A DNA stretch of 64,000 bases from Actinacidiphila rubida (GTDB lineage: Bacteria; Actinomycetota; Actinomycetes; Streptomycetales; Streptomycetaceae): the NCBI RefSeq assembly GCF_900110255.1, contig NZ_FODD01000016.1, forward strand, positions 1 through 64,000, written 5' to 3'. The notes under the pieces are model-generated. The model was not told the origin of the DNA. It made no database searches and saw only the letters and a list, made by a program, of their open reading frames with translations. Shown piece after piece: positions 18,936 through 27,687 of the stretch. The translations under genes and the position numbers were made by a program. The number at the start of each line of letters is the position of its first letter. The first letter of the stretch is position 1.

Positions 18936-19049
18936 ACCGCCCCGTCGTGTCCGGTGGAACGCGGTCCGGCCGCCGGAGACGCACCCGGGCGTCACTGGCG
19001 GCCGACCATCGCCGCCGGGTCGACGACGCGGTCGAACTCGACGGCCCCG

Positions 19050-19093
19050 CCCCGGTTCGCCCCGCCCCGGTTCGCCCGCCCGGTTCGCCCCCC
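19050..19093 (+). repeat. Short tandem repeat of a 15-mer
   Basis: GCCCCGGTTCGCCCC occurs at 19050-19064 and, with one change, at 19065-19079; a shorter third copy (CCCGGTTCGCC) follows. It lies in the 337-bp non-coding region before the GH92 gene, which otherwise holds the two palindromes listed. Confidence 0.6.
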
Positions 19094-19161
19094 GGCGGAA
19101 GACCGTCGCCGTCCAGCTCCTTGACGTCGCGCGGGGAGGGGCACAGACTGCCGGGGCGCAA

Positions 19162-19189
19162 ATGACAACGATGTCAACCGAGTTACTTT
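19162..19189 (+). promoter_or_regulatory. GH92 promoter with LacI-type operator
   Basis: TGACAACGATGTCA (19163-19176) is a 14-bp near-perfect palindrome, nearly identical to the one at 17309-17322. ATGACA (19162-19167) and TACTTT (19184-19189), 16 bp apart, form a plausible -35/-10 pair, so the operator overlaps the -35 region. The start codon is 46 nt downstream. Confidence 0.6.
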
Positions 19190-19221
19190 ACGCCCACGCG
19201 ACATTCTCGACAAGGAGCGTC

Positions 19222-22200
19222 ATGGGACGACGACTTCGCGGCAGATGGAGCAGACTCGCCACGGTGGTCGCGGTGTTCGCGGCCTGCGCGGCGACGGCGC
19301 CGGCGGCGGTGGCCGCGGACGGCGGCACCGTGCACACGGTGAAGGACCCCACGGGGTACGTCAACGCGTTCATCGGCACGAAGAAGGGCGCGGACTGGGA
19401 GAACACGTTCCCCGGTGTGACCGCGCCCTTCGGCATGATGCAGTTCAGTCCGGACACCACCTCCGGCGGCACCGGATACAACTACGACGACAGCGCGGTC
19501 CGCGGCTTCAGCCTCGACCACTTCTCGGGCGGCTGTTCGTCGTTCGGCGACATCCCGGTGCTGCCGGTGACCGGCGCGATCGGCGACGACCCGGCCGCCC
19601 GCACCGAGCACTTCTCGCACGACGAGGAGCACGCGGCCCCCGGCTCGTACGCGGTGCACCTCAAGGACTCCGACGTGCAGGTGCAGCTCGGGGCGACCGA
19701 GCGCACCGGCATCGCCCGGTTCCGCTATCCGGCGGGCAGCCAGGCGCAGGTGCTGGTCAAGTCCGGCACCAGCCTCGGCGGCGACATCAAGGCCCAGGTG
19801 CAGGTCGTCAACGACCACGAACTGGCGGGCACCACCACGCCGCACGGCCTGTGCAACAACAGCCAGTACACGATGTACTTCGACATCGTCTTCAGCCGGC
19901 CCTTCACCGCGCACGGCACCTGGCAGGGCGGCGCGGTCACGCCCGGCGCGTCCAGCGCGGAGGGCTCAGGCTCCGGCGCGTACCTGACGTTCGACACATC
20001 CGAGGACAGCGCCGTCACCGCCAAGATCGGCATGTCGTACGTGAGCACCGCGGGTGCGGCACTCAACCGCGCGGCCGAGATCCCCGGCTGGGACGTCGGC
20101 CGGGTGCAGGCGCGGACCCGCGACGACTGGCGCGAGGCCCTGCGCAAGGTGGCGGTGGGCGGCGGCACCGAGGACCAACTGAGCGTCTTCTACACCTCGC
20201 TGTACCACAGCCTGCAGTCGCCGAGCGTGTTCAACGACGTCGACGGCCGCTACACCGGCTTCGACGGCGCGATCCACCAGGTGCCGAAGGGCCACACCCA
20301 GTATGCGACGTTCTCCGACTGGGACATCTACCGCTCGCTGGCCCCGCTGCAGACCATGCTCTACCCCGACCGCGCGGGCGACATGGCCAACTCCCTGCTC
20401 CGGGACGCCCAGCAGCAGGGCGGCTGGTGGCCCAAGTGGCCGTCGCAGAACATGACCGGCAACGTGATGAACGGCGACAACGGCGTGCCGCTGTTCGCCC
20501 AGTACGTGGCCTTCGGCGCGACGGGCGTGGACATCCGCGACGCCCTGCCGATCATGGAGAAGGCCGCCAACCACGCGGAGAAGGTGGGCTGGGGCTGGGT
20601 GGAGCGGCCGGGCGTCGAGGACTACGTCCGTCTGGGCTACGCCCCCAACAACGCGACGTCGCAGGGCGACCACGGACTCCAGGGCGCCTCGGAGACCCTG
20701 GAGTGGTCGCTCGACGACTTCACCATCTCCCGACTGGCCGCGGCCGTGGGCGATCACGCGACCGCCGACACGTACGCGCGGCGCGGCCAGAACTGGCAGA
20801 ACATCTTCGACCCGAGCACCGGCTACCTGCGGCCCCGTGACGACAACGGCGCCTTCCCGGCCGGCCCCGGCTTCGTGACGCCGCCCGCCGGCGCCTTCGG
20901 CCAGGACGGCTACGACGAGGGCAACGCCGCGCAGTACGGCTTCTCGGTGCAGCAGGACATCGCCGGCCTGGTCACTGCCATGGGCGGGCCGGCGCAGGCG
21001 ATCCCGCGCCTGGACGAGTTCTTCTCGCAGCTCAACGCGGGCGGCAACGCGCCCTACGACTGGGCGGGCAACGAGATCGACACCACCGCCCCCTGGGTCT
21101 ACGACTACGTGGGCCAGCCCTGGAAGACCCAGGAGGTCACCCGGCGGTTCGAGAACGAGCTGTTCACCACGGCGCCCGACGGGCTGCCCGGCAACGACGA
21201 CAACGGCGCGCTGTCCTCGGAGTACGTGTGGGCGGCGCTCGGCATGATGCCCGCTACGCCCGGCACTCCGGCCCTCGCGCTGAACAGCCCGCTGTTCAGG
21301 AAGTCCGTGATCAGCCTCGGCAACGGCCGCACCATCACCGTCGACGCGCCGAAGGCCGCCACGGGCGCGCCCTACGTGACCGGCATGACGCTCGACGGCC
21401 GCCGCTACGAGTCCACGGCCCTGCCCGCCTCGTTCGCCACCCGCGGCGGCGCCCTCGCCGTGGACCTGTCGGCGACGCCCGACACGCGGCGCGCCACCGC
21501 GCCGCAGGACGCCCCGCCCTCGTACCGCGACCACGAGGTGCCCGCCGTGGGCTACCTGACGCCCACCGGCACGCAGGTGCTGCCGGGCGGCAGCTCCCTG
21601 CCCGCCACCGTCGGCGTGTCGTCGCTGGCGGGGAAGGCCGGGACCGTGCGCTGGACCGCGGCCTCCGACACCCCGGGCGTGACCGTCACCCCGTCCTCCG
21701 GCACCCTCGACCTGACCGGCGGCCGCACCGCGCAGGTCCCCGTCACCATCGGCGTCGCCACCGGCACGCCCTCCGGCTACCACCCGGTGAAGGTCTCCTT
21801 CACCACCGCGTCGGGCGTGGCGCTGCCCGGCGGCGCGGTCAACGTCACCGTGCCCGCCGCCGACGCCACCGCCACCGCGTGCGACACCCTCGGCAGCACC
21901 GATACCGAGTGCGGGCTGCGACTGCGGGACAACGGTGACGGCCACACCCTGCCCGTCACCGTCGGCGGCCGGCCGGGCCGCTCCACCACCGACGGCTCGC
22001 CGTACGCGTACTTCGACGTCGACAACTCGATCGTGCCCGGCGGTGGCCCCTACCACGCGACCGTCACGATCGACTACTTCGACCACGGCACGGGCAACTG
22101 GACCCTGCAGTACGACGCGGTCGGCAACACGTACAAGAACTCCGCGCCCGTGGCCAAGACCGGTACGGACACGTGGAAGACCGCCACCTTCACGGTGGAC

Positions 22201-22344
22201 GACGCGGCCTTCCACAACGGGGAGAACGCCGGCACCGACTTCCGTGTGGCCAACGGCGGCGACACCGGCACCCTGGGCCGGGTGCACGTCACGGTGAGCG
22301 GCGGCAACGTGCTGGCGCTGCACCTGTGCCCGGACGACCAGTGA
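19222..22344 (+). CDS. Secreted GH92 alpha-mannosidase with accessory C-terminal domains
   Basis: A 1,040-residue exported enzyme with a signal peptide of ~32 residues (RLRGRWSRLATVVAVFAACAATAPAAVAA). The GH92 fold starts with VNAFIGTKKGADWENTFPGV and FGMMQFSPDT. The general-acid segment is TLEWSLDD (Glu494) and the calcium/base region is GNDDNGALSSEYVWAALG. GH92 enzymes are calcium-dependent inverting exo-alpha-mannosidases acting on N-glycans, O-mannans or yeast mannan. After the catalytic part (~720) come a NEW3/Ig-like domain and a beta-sandwich (~884-1033, YFDVDNSIVPG...TDTWKTATFTV) that recurs in the GH95-like protein of this window. ATG 19222 follows AAGGAG. A LacI-type operator lies upstream and a hairpin follows. 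Confidence 0.92.
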   Translation: MGRRLRGRWSRLATVVAVFAACAATAPAAVAADGGTVHTVKDPTGYVNAFIGTKKGADWENTFPGVTAPFGMMQFSPDTTSGGTGYNYDDSAVRGFSLDHFSGGCSSFGDIPVLPVTGAIGDDPAARTEHFSHDEEHAAPGSYAVHLKDSDVQVQLGATERTGIARFRYPAGSQAQVLVKSGTSLGGDIKAQVQVVNDHELAGTTTPHGLCNNSQYTMYFDIVFSRPFTAHGTWQGGAVTPGASSAEGSGSGAYLTFDTSEDSAVTAKIGMSYVSTAGAALNRAAEIPGWDVGRVQARTRDDWREALRKVAVGGGTEDQLSVFYTSLYHSLQSPSVFNDVDGRYTGFDGAIHQVPKGHTQYATFSDWDIYRSLAPLQTMLYPDRAGDMANSLLRDAQQQGGWWPKWPSQNMTGNVMNGDNGVPLFAQYVAFGATGVDIRDALPIMEKAANHAEKVGWGWVERPGVEDYVRLGYAPNNATSQGDHGLQGASETLEWSLDDFTISRLAAAVGDHATADTYARRGQNWQNIFDPSTGYLRPRDDNGAFPAGPGFVTPPAGAFGQDGYDEGNAAQYGFSVQQDIAGLVTAMGGPAQAIPRLDEFFSQLNAGGNAPYDWAGNEIDTTAPWVYDYVGQPWKTQEVTRRFENELFTTAPDGLPGNDDNGALSSEYVWAALGMMPATPGTPALALNSPLFRKSVISLGNGRTITVDAPKAATGAPYVTGMTLDGRRYESTALPASFATRGGALAVDLSATPDTRRATAPQDAPPSYRDHEVPAVGYLTPTGTQVLPGGSSLPATVGVSSLAGKAGTVRWTAASDTPGVTVTPSSGTLDLTGGRTAQVPVTIGVATGTPSGYHPVKVSFTTASGVALPGGAVNVTVPAADATATACDTLGSTDTECGLRLRDNGDGHTLPVTVGGRPGRSTTDGSPYAYFDVDNSIVPGGGPYHATVTIDYFDHGTGNWTLQYDAVGNTYKNSAPVAKTGTDTWKTATFTVDDAAFHNGENAGTDFRVANGGDTGTLGRVHVTVSGGNVLALHLCPDDQ

Positions 22345-22356
22345 CACGGTGAAGGT

Positions 22357-22397
22357 GGCTCCGCCGGCGGATGTCAGGGGCGTCCGCCGGCGGAGCC
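22357..22397 (+). terminator. Terminator after GH92 gene
   Basis: A 15-bp perfect stem (22357-22371 with 22383-22397) with an 11-nt loop, 12 nt past the stop. It also faces the convergent GH87 gene. Confidence 0.8.
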
Positions 22398-22460
22398 GGT
22401 TCCCGGGGAGGGAGGAGGGAAGGTCAGCGGGATCCGGACCGTCGGCCGCCCGGAAGGGCC

Positions 22461-22487
22461 GGACCGGTCGGACCGGTCGGACCGGTC
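22461..22487. repeat. Three tandem copies of a 9-mer overlapping the GH87 stop
   Basis: GGACCGGTC occurs three times head to tail; each unit contains the palindrome ACCGGT. The last copy runs into the stop codon of the GH87 gene. Possibly replication slippage; no function evident. Confidence 0.7.
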
Positions 22488-25320
22488 AGCTGTTCCAGAC
22501 CTGGAACTCGGACAACTGCCCAGCCGGCCAGCCCGTGTTCGCGGTGATGTTCAGCCGCAGGTAGCGCTGGCTGGTGGCGGGGAAGGTGATCGTGACGGTG
22601 TTCCCGGACGCGGGGTCGAAGGTGTAGGCCCCCGAGGCCCTGACGGTGCCGAACGTGGTGCCGTCGGTGCTGCCGAGGACGGACAGCGTCTGGGTGCGTG
22701 CGCCCCAGCCCGCGGGCAGTTGCAGCACGACCCTGGACACGGTCGCCGCCGAGCCGAGGTCGACCTGGATCCACTGCGGGAACGCGTTGTTGGCGCTCTC
22801 CCAGTAGGTGGACTGGGAGCCGTCCGTGGTGTTGGAGGACGGGTAGACGTCGGTGTGGCTGGACTCGCTCGTCGGCCGCCCGGCGGCGAGGTCGGTCTTC
22901 GGGGCGCCGCCGTTCGCCGTGAACGTCAGGGAGTTGGCGTTCCAGCCGCCGTTGTCCTGGTTGACGGTGAGTACCTGCCGGCCCGCGGGCAGGGTGACGG
23001 TGGTGGTGGCCGTGGCCCACGTCTGCCAGTCGCCGGTGGCCGGCAGGGCGACGGCGCCGCTGAGGTTCGCCCCGGACGCGTCCGACAGGTGCAGGGCGTC
23101 CGCGACGGCCGAAGGGGCCGCGACGCGCAGGCCGACCGTGTAGGTGCCGGCCTGGGCGACGTTCACGGTGTAGCGGAACCACTGCCCGCTTCCGCTCCAG
23201 CCCACGTCGTAGCCGCCACCGGTGTCGGAGGTCGTCTCCAGGTCGACGCCGTCCGCGCGGTAGCCGTTGGCGTTGCCGTTCACGCTGCTGACGTCGTAGG
23301 CCACGCCCTGGCCGCCGGTGTCGTAGTTCTCCGCCTGGACGGTGCCGGGCACGGCCGCGGCGGTCCCGCCGTAGGGGCCCTCGGGAGCGGCCGGTTCCCA
23401 GGTGTTGCCGCTGAGCGTCGCGGTGAAGCCGCTGGAGTCGTTCACGAACGCGGTGGCCCCCGCGTGCAGGCCGCCGACGGTGTTGCCGGTGATCGCCGCC
23501 GAGCCGGTGGGAGCGGGATAGAACGGCGGTGAGATCGCGATGCCGTTGCGGCCGGGGTCGGTGACCGTGTTGTTCTGCAGCAGCGTGTTGGTGGAGGTGG
23601 AGAAGCCGATCCCGTCGTACAGCGAGTCGACGACCGTGTTGCCGGTCGCGGTCACGTGGTCGACCGTCCCGGTGTTCTGCCCGTCGCCGCCGTTGCCGAT
23701 GTGCAGGGCCGGCTGACCCTGGCCGTAGGCGTTGCCGCCGGAGCGGACGACGGTGTTCCCGGAGACCGTCGCGGACAGCAGATCGCTGCCGTTGACGCCG
23801 AACCTTCCGGCGCCCAGCCCGATGTAGCGGGCGGTGTCGGCGATGTAGTTGCCGGACACGTGGTGGCCGCTGCCGCCGTAGATCCCGATGCCCTTCCCGC
23901 CCCATGGCGCGATCGACGTGTTGCCGGTGACGGTGATGTTCGTCATCGGGTTGTAGAAGGTCTGCGAACCGTCGCCGTTGGTGTTGTAGTGCACCGAGTT
24001 GACGGCGATGGCGTCGTCCCCGGTGCCGCGCACGAAGTTGTTCGTGACGGTCAGGTCGTTGCCGGTGTCGGCGCCGAGAGAGACGTTGTTGACGTTGATG
24101 CCGTCCGCCCAGACCGACGTCAGCCGGCTGTTGCGGACGGTGCCGCCGGTCCCCGAGGCCCAGAAGCCCGACATGGTGTGCTGCGTCCAGATGCCGTCGG
24201 CCACCCAGTTGGTGCCGGTGGTGTCCATGGCGCCCCCGTCGCCGCCGACGGTGCTCCTGCTGACCGCGTCGGCGTCGATGTGGAAGTTCTGGACGGTGCA
24301 GGAGGTCACGTCGAACAGCGCTGCCAGCGGCGTGCTGTTGGGCACCGTAACGTCACGGTAGACGGTGCTGTACCACAGGCCCGCGCCCGCGATGGTGATC
24401 CCCTGGGCGGTCAGGCCGGCCGTGCCCTTGACGTAGAAGGTGCCCTGCGGGATCCACAGGATCTTGCCCTGCGCCTGCGCCTGGTTGATGCAGTTCTGGA
24501 TGGCGGCCCTGCTGTCCACGGACTGCGGGTCGGCCGCGCCGTTGGTGGGGGCGGGGTCGGACACGGCCCCGCAGCTGGTGATCGAGAGCGAGTTCGCCGG
24601 CTGGGCGAGCGGCGCCGGCGGGTTCTCCACGTCCACGGAGTCGATGTCGTAGGACGACGCGCTGTTGGCGGCGTCCTTCTGCAGGGAGAAGGTGGCGCCG
24701 GCGGGGATCGGGGTGCCGGTGACGAAGGTGTGCGCCTCGTCCCAGAAGACCCGCGGGTCGCCGTCGGCCGGGTTCTGGTCGTCGCTGGTGTTGTAGTTGT
24801 TGTTGCCCTCGTACACCCAGGACTGCTTGGAGTTGAGGTCGAGGGCCTGCCGGAAGACGCCGTTGACGTAGAGGTCGAGGGTGGCGGTGGTGCCGCCACC
24901 GGACGGCGAGTCCGGGATGCTGGCGCGGACGTTGAGGAAGCTGATGGGCCCGCCTGTGCCGTTCGTCCACCGCACCGAGTCGCCGGTGGAGCCCAGGTGC
25001 ACGTAGGCGTGGCCGGAGGCTTCGAGGGCGGCGCTGGAGTACTGAGTGGCGGGCGGCGACGTCAGCGAGGTCACGGTGGCGGCGCCGCCGGCGGTCCCGG
25101 CCTCGCCCTCGTAGGTGGTGAACGGGACCGTCGCTCCCGCCGCGGCGGGGGAGGCCGCCGCGGTCGCCCGCGGTGCGGATCCGGGCTCGGGCGTGCGGTG
25201 GGACGCGGCGGTCGCGGGGACGGCGGCCAGGCACAGTGCCGCGACCGCGGCGAGCGCGGTCGCCGCGGATCTGCGCCCGGTCGTGCCGAGGCCGCGCGAA
25301 CGTGGGGGGATCGCCCGCAT
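22486..25320 (-). CDS. Secreted GH87 alpha-1,3-glucanase (mutanase/mycodextranase type)
   Basis: A 944-residue exported protein: signal peptide, then a CBM35/6-like module (~70-233; SSAALEASGHAYVHLG). A right-handed parallel beta-helix follows (~243-640), then a second CBM6/35-like domain (~660-800; VQAENYDTGGQGVAYDV) and a C-terminal F5/8C domain (~810-944). The helix has the GH87 signatures WADGINVNN (Asp406) and RGTGDDAIAVNS (Asp435-Asp436), where the catalytic acids of bacterial alpha-1,3-glucanases lie. Such enzymes cut alpha-1,3-glucan of fungal walls or dental-type mutan. ATG 25320 follows AAGGAG at 7 nt. The gene stands alone and converges on GH92. Confidence 0.87.
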   Translation of the reverse strand: MRAIPPRSRGLGTTGRRSAATALAAVAALCLAAVPATAASHRTPEPGSAPRATAAASPAAAGATVPFTTYEGEAGTAGGAATVTSLTSPPATQYSSAALEASGHAYVHLGSTGDSVRWTNGTGGPISFLNVRASIPDSPSGGGTTATLDLYVNGVFRQALDLNSKQSWVYEGNNNYNTSDDQNPADGDPRVFWDEAHTFVTGTPIPAGATFSLQKDAANSASSYDIDSVDVENPPAPLAQPANSLSITSCGAVSDPAPTNGAADPQSVDSRAAIQNCINQAQAQGKILWIPQGTFYVKGTAGLTAQGITIAGAGLWYSTVYRDVTVPNSTPLAALFDVTSCTVQNFHIDADAVSRSTVGGDGGAMDTTGTNWVADGIWTQHTMSGFWASGTGGTVRNSRLTSVWADGINVNNVSLGADTGNDLTVTNNFVRGTGDDAIAVNSVHYNTNGDGSQTFYNPMTNITVTGNTSIAPWGGKGIGIYGGSGHHVSGNYIADTARYIGLGAGRFGVNGSDLLSATVSGNTVVRSGGNAYGQGQPALHIGNGGDGQNTGTVDHVTATGNTVVDSLYDGIGFSTSTNTLLQNNTVTDPGRNGIAISPPFYPAPTGSAAITGNTVGGLHAGATAFVNDSSGFTATLSGNTWEPAAPEGPYGGTAAAVPGTVQAENYDTGGQGVAYDVSSVNGNANGYRADGVDLETTSDTGGGYDVGWSGSGQWFRYTVNVAQAGTYTVGLRVAAPSAVADALHLSDASGANLSGAVALPATGDWQTWATATTTVTLPAGRQVLTVNQDNGGWNANSLTFTANGGAPKTDLAAGRPTSESSHTDVYPSSNTTDGSQSTYWESANNAFPQWIQVDLGSAATVSRVVLQLPAGWGARTQTLSVLGSTDGTTFGTVRASGAYTFDPASGNTVTITFPATSQRYLRLNITANTGWPAGQLSEFQVWNS

Positions 25321-25573
25321 CTGATGCTCCTTCAGGAACGTGGGAAACCGGCGCCCCGACCGTACAGACCGCCTGTGAGGCCCGCAAGGTTCCGTGCACT
25401 GTAAGAAAATTCCCCGCACAATGTTGGAAGTTCGCGCCACTGTCGGGGAGTTGAGGGCGGGCGCGGGCGTGACCGGCCCGGCGTCAGGGCCCGGCGTCAG
25501 GTCGCGGCGCTGGCGCGGAGGCCGCGGAAGAAGGGTCCGCTCGCCCCGGCCGGCCCGCGAGGCGCCGCGGGGT

Positions 25574-26527
25574 TCAGCCCGCCGGCGAGCCGCCGGTCCG
25601 GTGGAGCGCGGCGAAGGCCAGCATCAGGTCCGCGGTCCGCCGCGGGTCCTCGATGATCGGCGTGTGCCCGGAGCCGGGCACGGCCCGCACGTCGGCGCCG
25701 GGGACGGCGCGGTAGTCCGCGAACGAGGCGGGCCGCCAGCGCCGGTCCTGGTCGCCGAAGAGCACCTGCACCGGCGTGCCGAGGGCGATCAGCCGGTCCG
25801 GTACGGGCTTCAGGCCCAGATACGCGAGCGAGCCTCCCATCGCCGCGCCGACCGCGCGGATCCTGATGCCCCGCAGCTCGTCGACGAGTTCCTGGGGGAT
25901 GCGGAAGCCGTTGCGGAACGCGCTGCTCGCGAAGCCGCGGAGCTGCTCGTCGGACGGCGGCCACTGAGCGGGGTCGATGGCGGCGGACTCCGGCGCGAGG
26001 TACGCGCCGGTGCTGGGCCCGGTGTTGACGAGGACGAGCGCGGACACCAGGCCGGGACGCTTCTCGGCGAGCGCCACGGCGGTGTAGCCGCCGCTGGAGT
26101 GCCCGGCCACGACCGCGCGGTCGACGCCCAGCAGGTCGAGCGCCTGGCCGACGGCGGCGGCCTGCTCCTCGACCGCGTAGTCCCCGCCGGCCGGTTCGCC
26201 CGAACTGCCGTGACCTGGCAGGTCGATCCGGACGACGCGGTGGGACGAGGTGAGCAGCGGGACCAGCGCGGACCAGGCGCCGGCCGACGAGGCGGAACCG
26301 TGAACGAGGACGAGCGCGGGGGCGTCACGCGGGCCGTCCAGGCGGACGTGGACCTCGCCCGCGTCCAGCGCGAGGACGGCGTCCTGGGCGTCCTCGGCGT
26401 GCGACCGGTCCGCGCTGACCGGGGTGTCCGGAGCGTTCGGAACGTTCGGGGCGTCCGCGGCTGCCGCCGCGGTCCGGGCGGCTGCGTCGGGATGCGGCGG
26501 CATGGCGGGCGGTTCGGGAGGAGTCAT
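25574..26527 (-). CDS. Alpha/beta-hydrolase
   Basis: A 317-residue hydrolase with a Pro/Ala-rich N-terminal ~45-residue extension. The fold has an oxyanion segment VLVHGSASSAGAW, nucleophile elbow GHSSGGYT, acid DQDRRW and catalytic His in GSGHTPIIEDP: a complete Ser-Asp-His triad. No substrate can be assigned; esterase or hydrolase of a small metabolite. ATG 26527 is the longest start, and a second Met (MPPHPDAA) is equally possible since neither has a clear ribosome site. It is divergent from an AraC-type regulator, 93 bp away, which may control it; GTTC-N4-GAAC at 26572-26583 is a candidate site. Confidence 0.8.
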   Translation of the reverse strand: MTPPEPPAMPPHPDAAARTAAAAADAPNVPNAPDTPVSADRSHAEDAQDAVLALDAGEVHVRLDGPRDAPALVLVHGSASSAGAWSALVPLLTSSHRVVRIDLPGHGSSGEPAGGDYAVEEQAAAVGQALDLLGVDRAVVAGHSSGGYTAVALAEKRPGLVSALVLVNTGPSTGAYLAPESAAIDPAQWPPSDEQLRGFASSAFRNGFRIPQELVDELRGIRIRAVGAAMGGSLAYLGLKPVPDRLIALGTPVQVLFGDQDRRWRPASFADYRAVPGADVRAVPGSGHTPIIEDPRRTADLMLAFAALHRTGGSPAG

Positions 26528-26620
26528 GAGCCCACTGTGGAGGCCGGCCCGCCGGCCCGGCTTGGACGAATGTTCCGCCGAACGACTCCGCGCGGCGGTC
26601 CGTCTTCCTAGCATGGACGG

Positions 26621-27508
26621 GTGGGGTCCACCGCGGGCGAGCGGGCCGATCCGGCTGCGTGGGACGTCGCCCGTCCCCGGCGGCCCAGCCGGGTGGCCGG
26701 TGTCGACATGGCCGCGTTCGAGGTCCCCGGCCGGATCGAGGGCGGCCTGCGGGTGGTACCGCACCCCGCCGTGATGCTGGTCCTGCTGGTCGGGACGGGC
26801 CGGGCCGGCGTGGACGACGGGGCGGGCCGGCGGCTGCGCCGGAGCCTGGTCGCCGGACCGGGGTTCGGCTCCGGCGGCGCGGTCCGGGCCTGGGGCGAGG
26901 ACGTCACGTGCCTCCAGGTGCGCCTGTCGCCGGTGGCCGCCCGCGCCGTGCTGGGCGCGAGTCCCGCGGACCTGGCGGGCGGGATGGTGGCACTCGACGA
27001 CCTGTGGGGCCGCGACGCGGCGCGGATCGGCGCGCAGCTCGCCGAGACCCCCACGTGGGAGGGGCGTTTCGCGCTCGCCGAGGCGCTGGTCGCGCGCCGC
27101 GTGCGGGCCGCGCGGGCCGCGGTGGATCCGGAGGTCGCCTGGGCCTGGGAGCGGATCGCCGGCAGTCGCGGCCTCGTGCGGGTCGAGCAGGTCGCCGCCG
27201 ACGTCGGCTGGAGTCGCAGGCGCCTGTGGTCGCGGTTCCAGGCCCAACTCGGCCTGCCGCCCAAGCGCGCCGCGACGCTGGTGCGCTTCGACCATGCCGT
27301 GCACCGCCTGGCGGCCGGTGACGGCACGGCCCGAGTGGCCGCGGACGGTGGGTACTTCGACCAGTCCCACCTGCACCGCGACGTCATGGCGTTCGCCGGT
27401 GTGACCCCCGCGACCGTCGCGGGCGAACCGTTCCTGACGATCGACGACGTGGCCTGGCCGGCCTCCGGGCGGCTGCACACGGGCCCCGCCGCGCCGCGCC
27501 GCAACTGA
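26621..27508 (+). CDS. AraC-family transcriptional regulator
   Basis: A 295-residue regulator with an N-terminal cupin-like sensing domain (~35-170; GGLRVVPHPAVMLVLLVGTG, EDVTCLQVRLSPVAARAVLG) and a C-terminal double helix-turn-helix AraC domain (~190-275). The latter has RVEQVAADVGWSRRRLWSRFQ and GGYFDQSHLHRDVMAFAG; the second is the family signature. It resembles regulators that control a neighbouring detoxifying enzyme. It is divergent from the alpha/beta-hydrolase. GTG 26621 is chosen; TAGCAT lies 7 nt upstream, so a leaderless transcript is conceivable. Confidence 0.82.
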   Translation: MGSTAGERADPAAWDVARPRRPSRVAGVDMAAFEVPGRIEGGLRVVPHPAVMLVLLVGTGRAGVDDGAGRRLRRSLVAGPGFGSGGAVRAWGEDVTCLQVRLSPVAARAVLGASPADLAGGMVALDDLWGRDAARIGAQLAETPTWEGRFALAEALVARRVRAARAAVDPEVAWAWERIAGSRGLVRVEQVAADVGWSRRRLWSRFQAQLGLPPKRAATLVRFDHAVHRLAAGDGTARVAADGGYFDQSHLHRDVMAFAGVTPATVAGEPFLTIDDVAWPASGRLHTGPAAPRRN

Positions 27509-27564
27509 TTCGGGTTGGTCCGCGCCGAAGTCTTTACATCGCCAACGGGCAGCGACTACAACGT

Positions 27565-27652
27565 CATTCGTCCGATGTTAGGTATGCCGCATCCCCCCAT
27601 GTGCCCGCTGAAGGCGACAGGGTTGTCGTCCGAGGGGTGATTCATCGGATCA
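27565..27652 (+). promoter_or_regulatory. Regulatory region of the GH95-like gene, including a LacI-type palindrome
   Basis: CGACAGGGTTGTCG (27615-27628) matches the 17310 palindrome at 10 of 12 core positions. Two further similar sites flank it: CATTCGTCCGATG (27565-27577) and TTCATCGGATCA (27641-27652), which share TCCGATG in opposite orientation and may bind a second regulator. The start codon is at 27688. Confidence 0.45.
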
Positions 27653-27687
27653 CACACTGTCGTGTCTCGTGAGCCCTGGAGGGCAGC

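Noticed and set aside
22461..22487. CRISPR-like array
   Set aside because: Three 9-bp units without spacers are a simple tandem repeat; no cas genes or regular spacers occur anywhere in the window.
25417..25428. CACAATGTTGGA upstream of GH87 as a fourth LacI-type site
   Set aside because: Only about 8 of 12 positions match; not distinguishable from chance.
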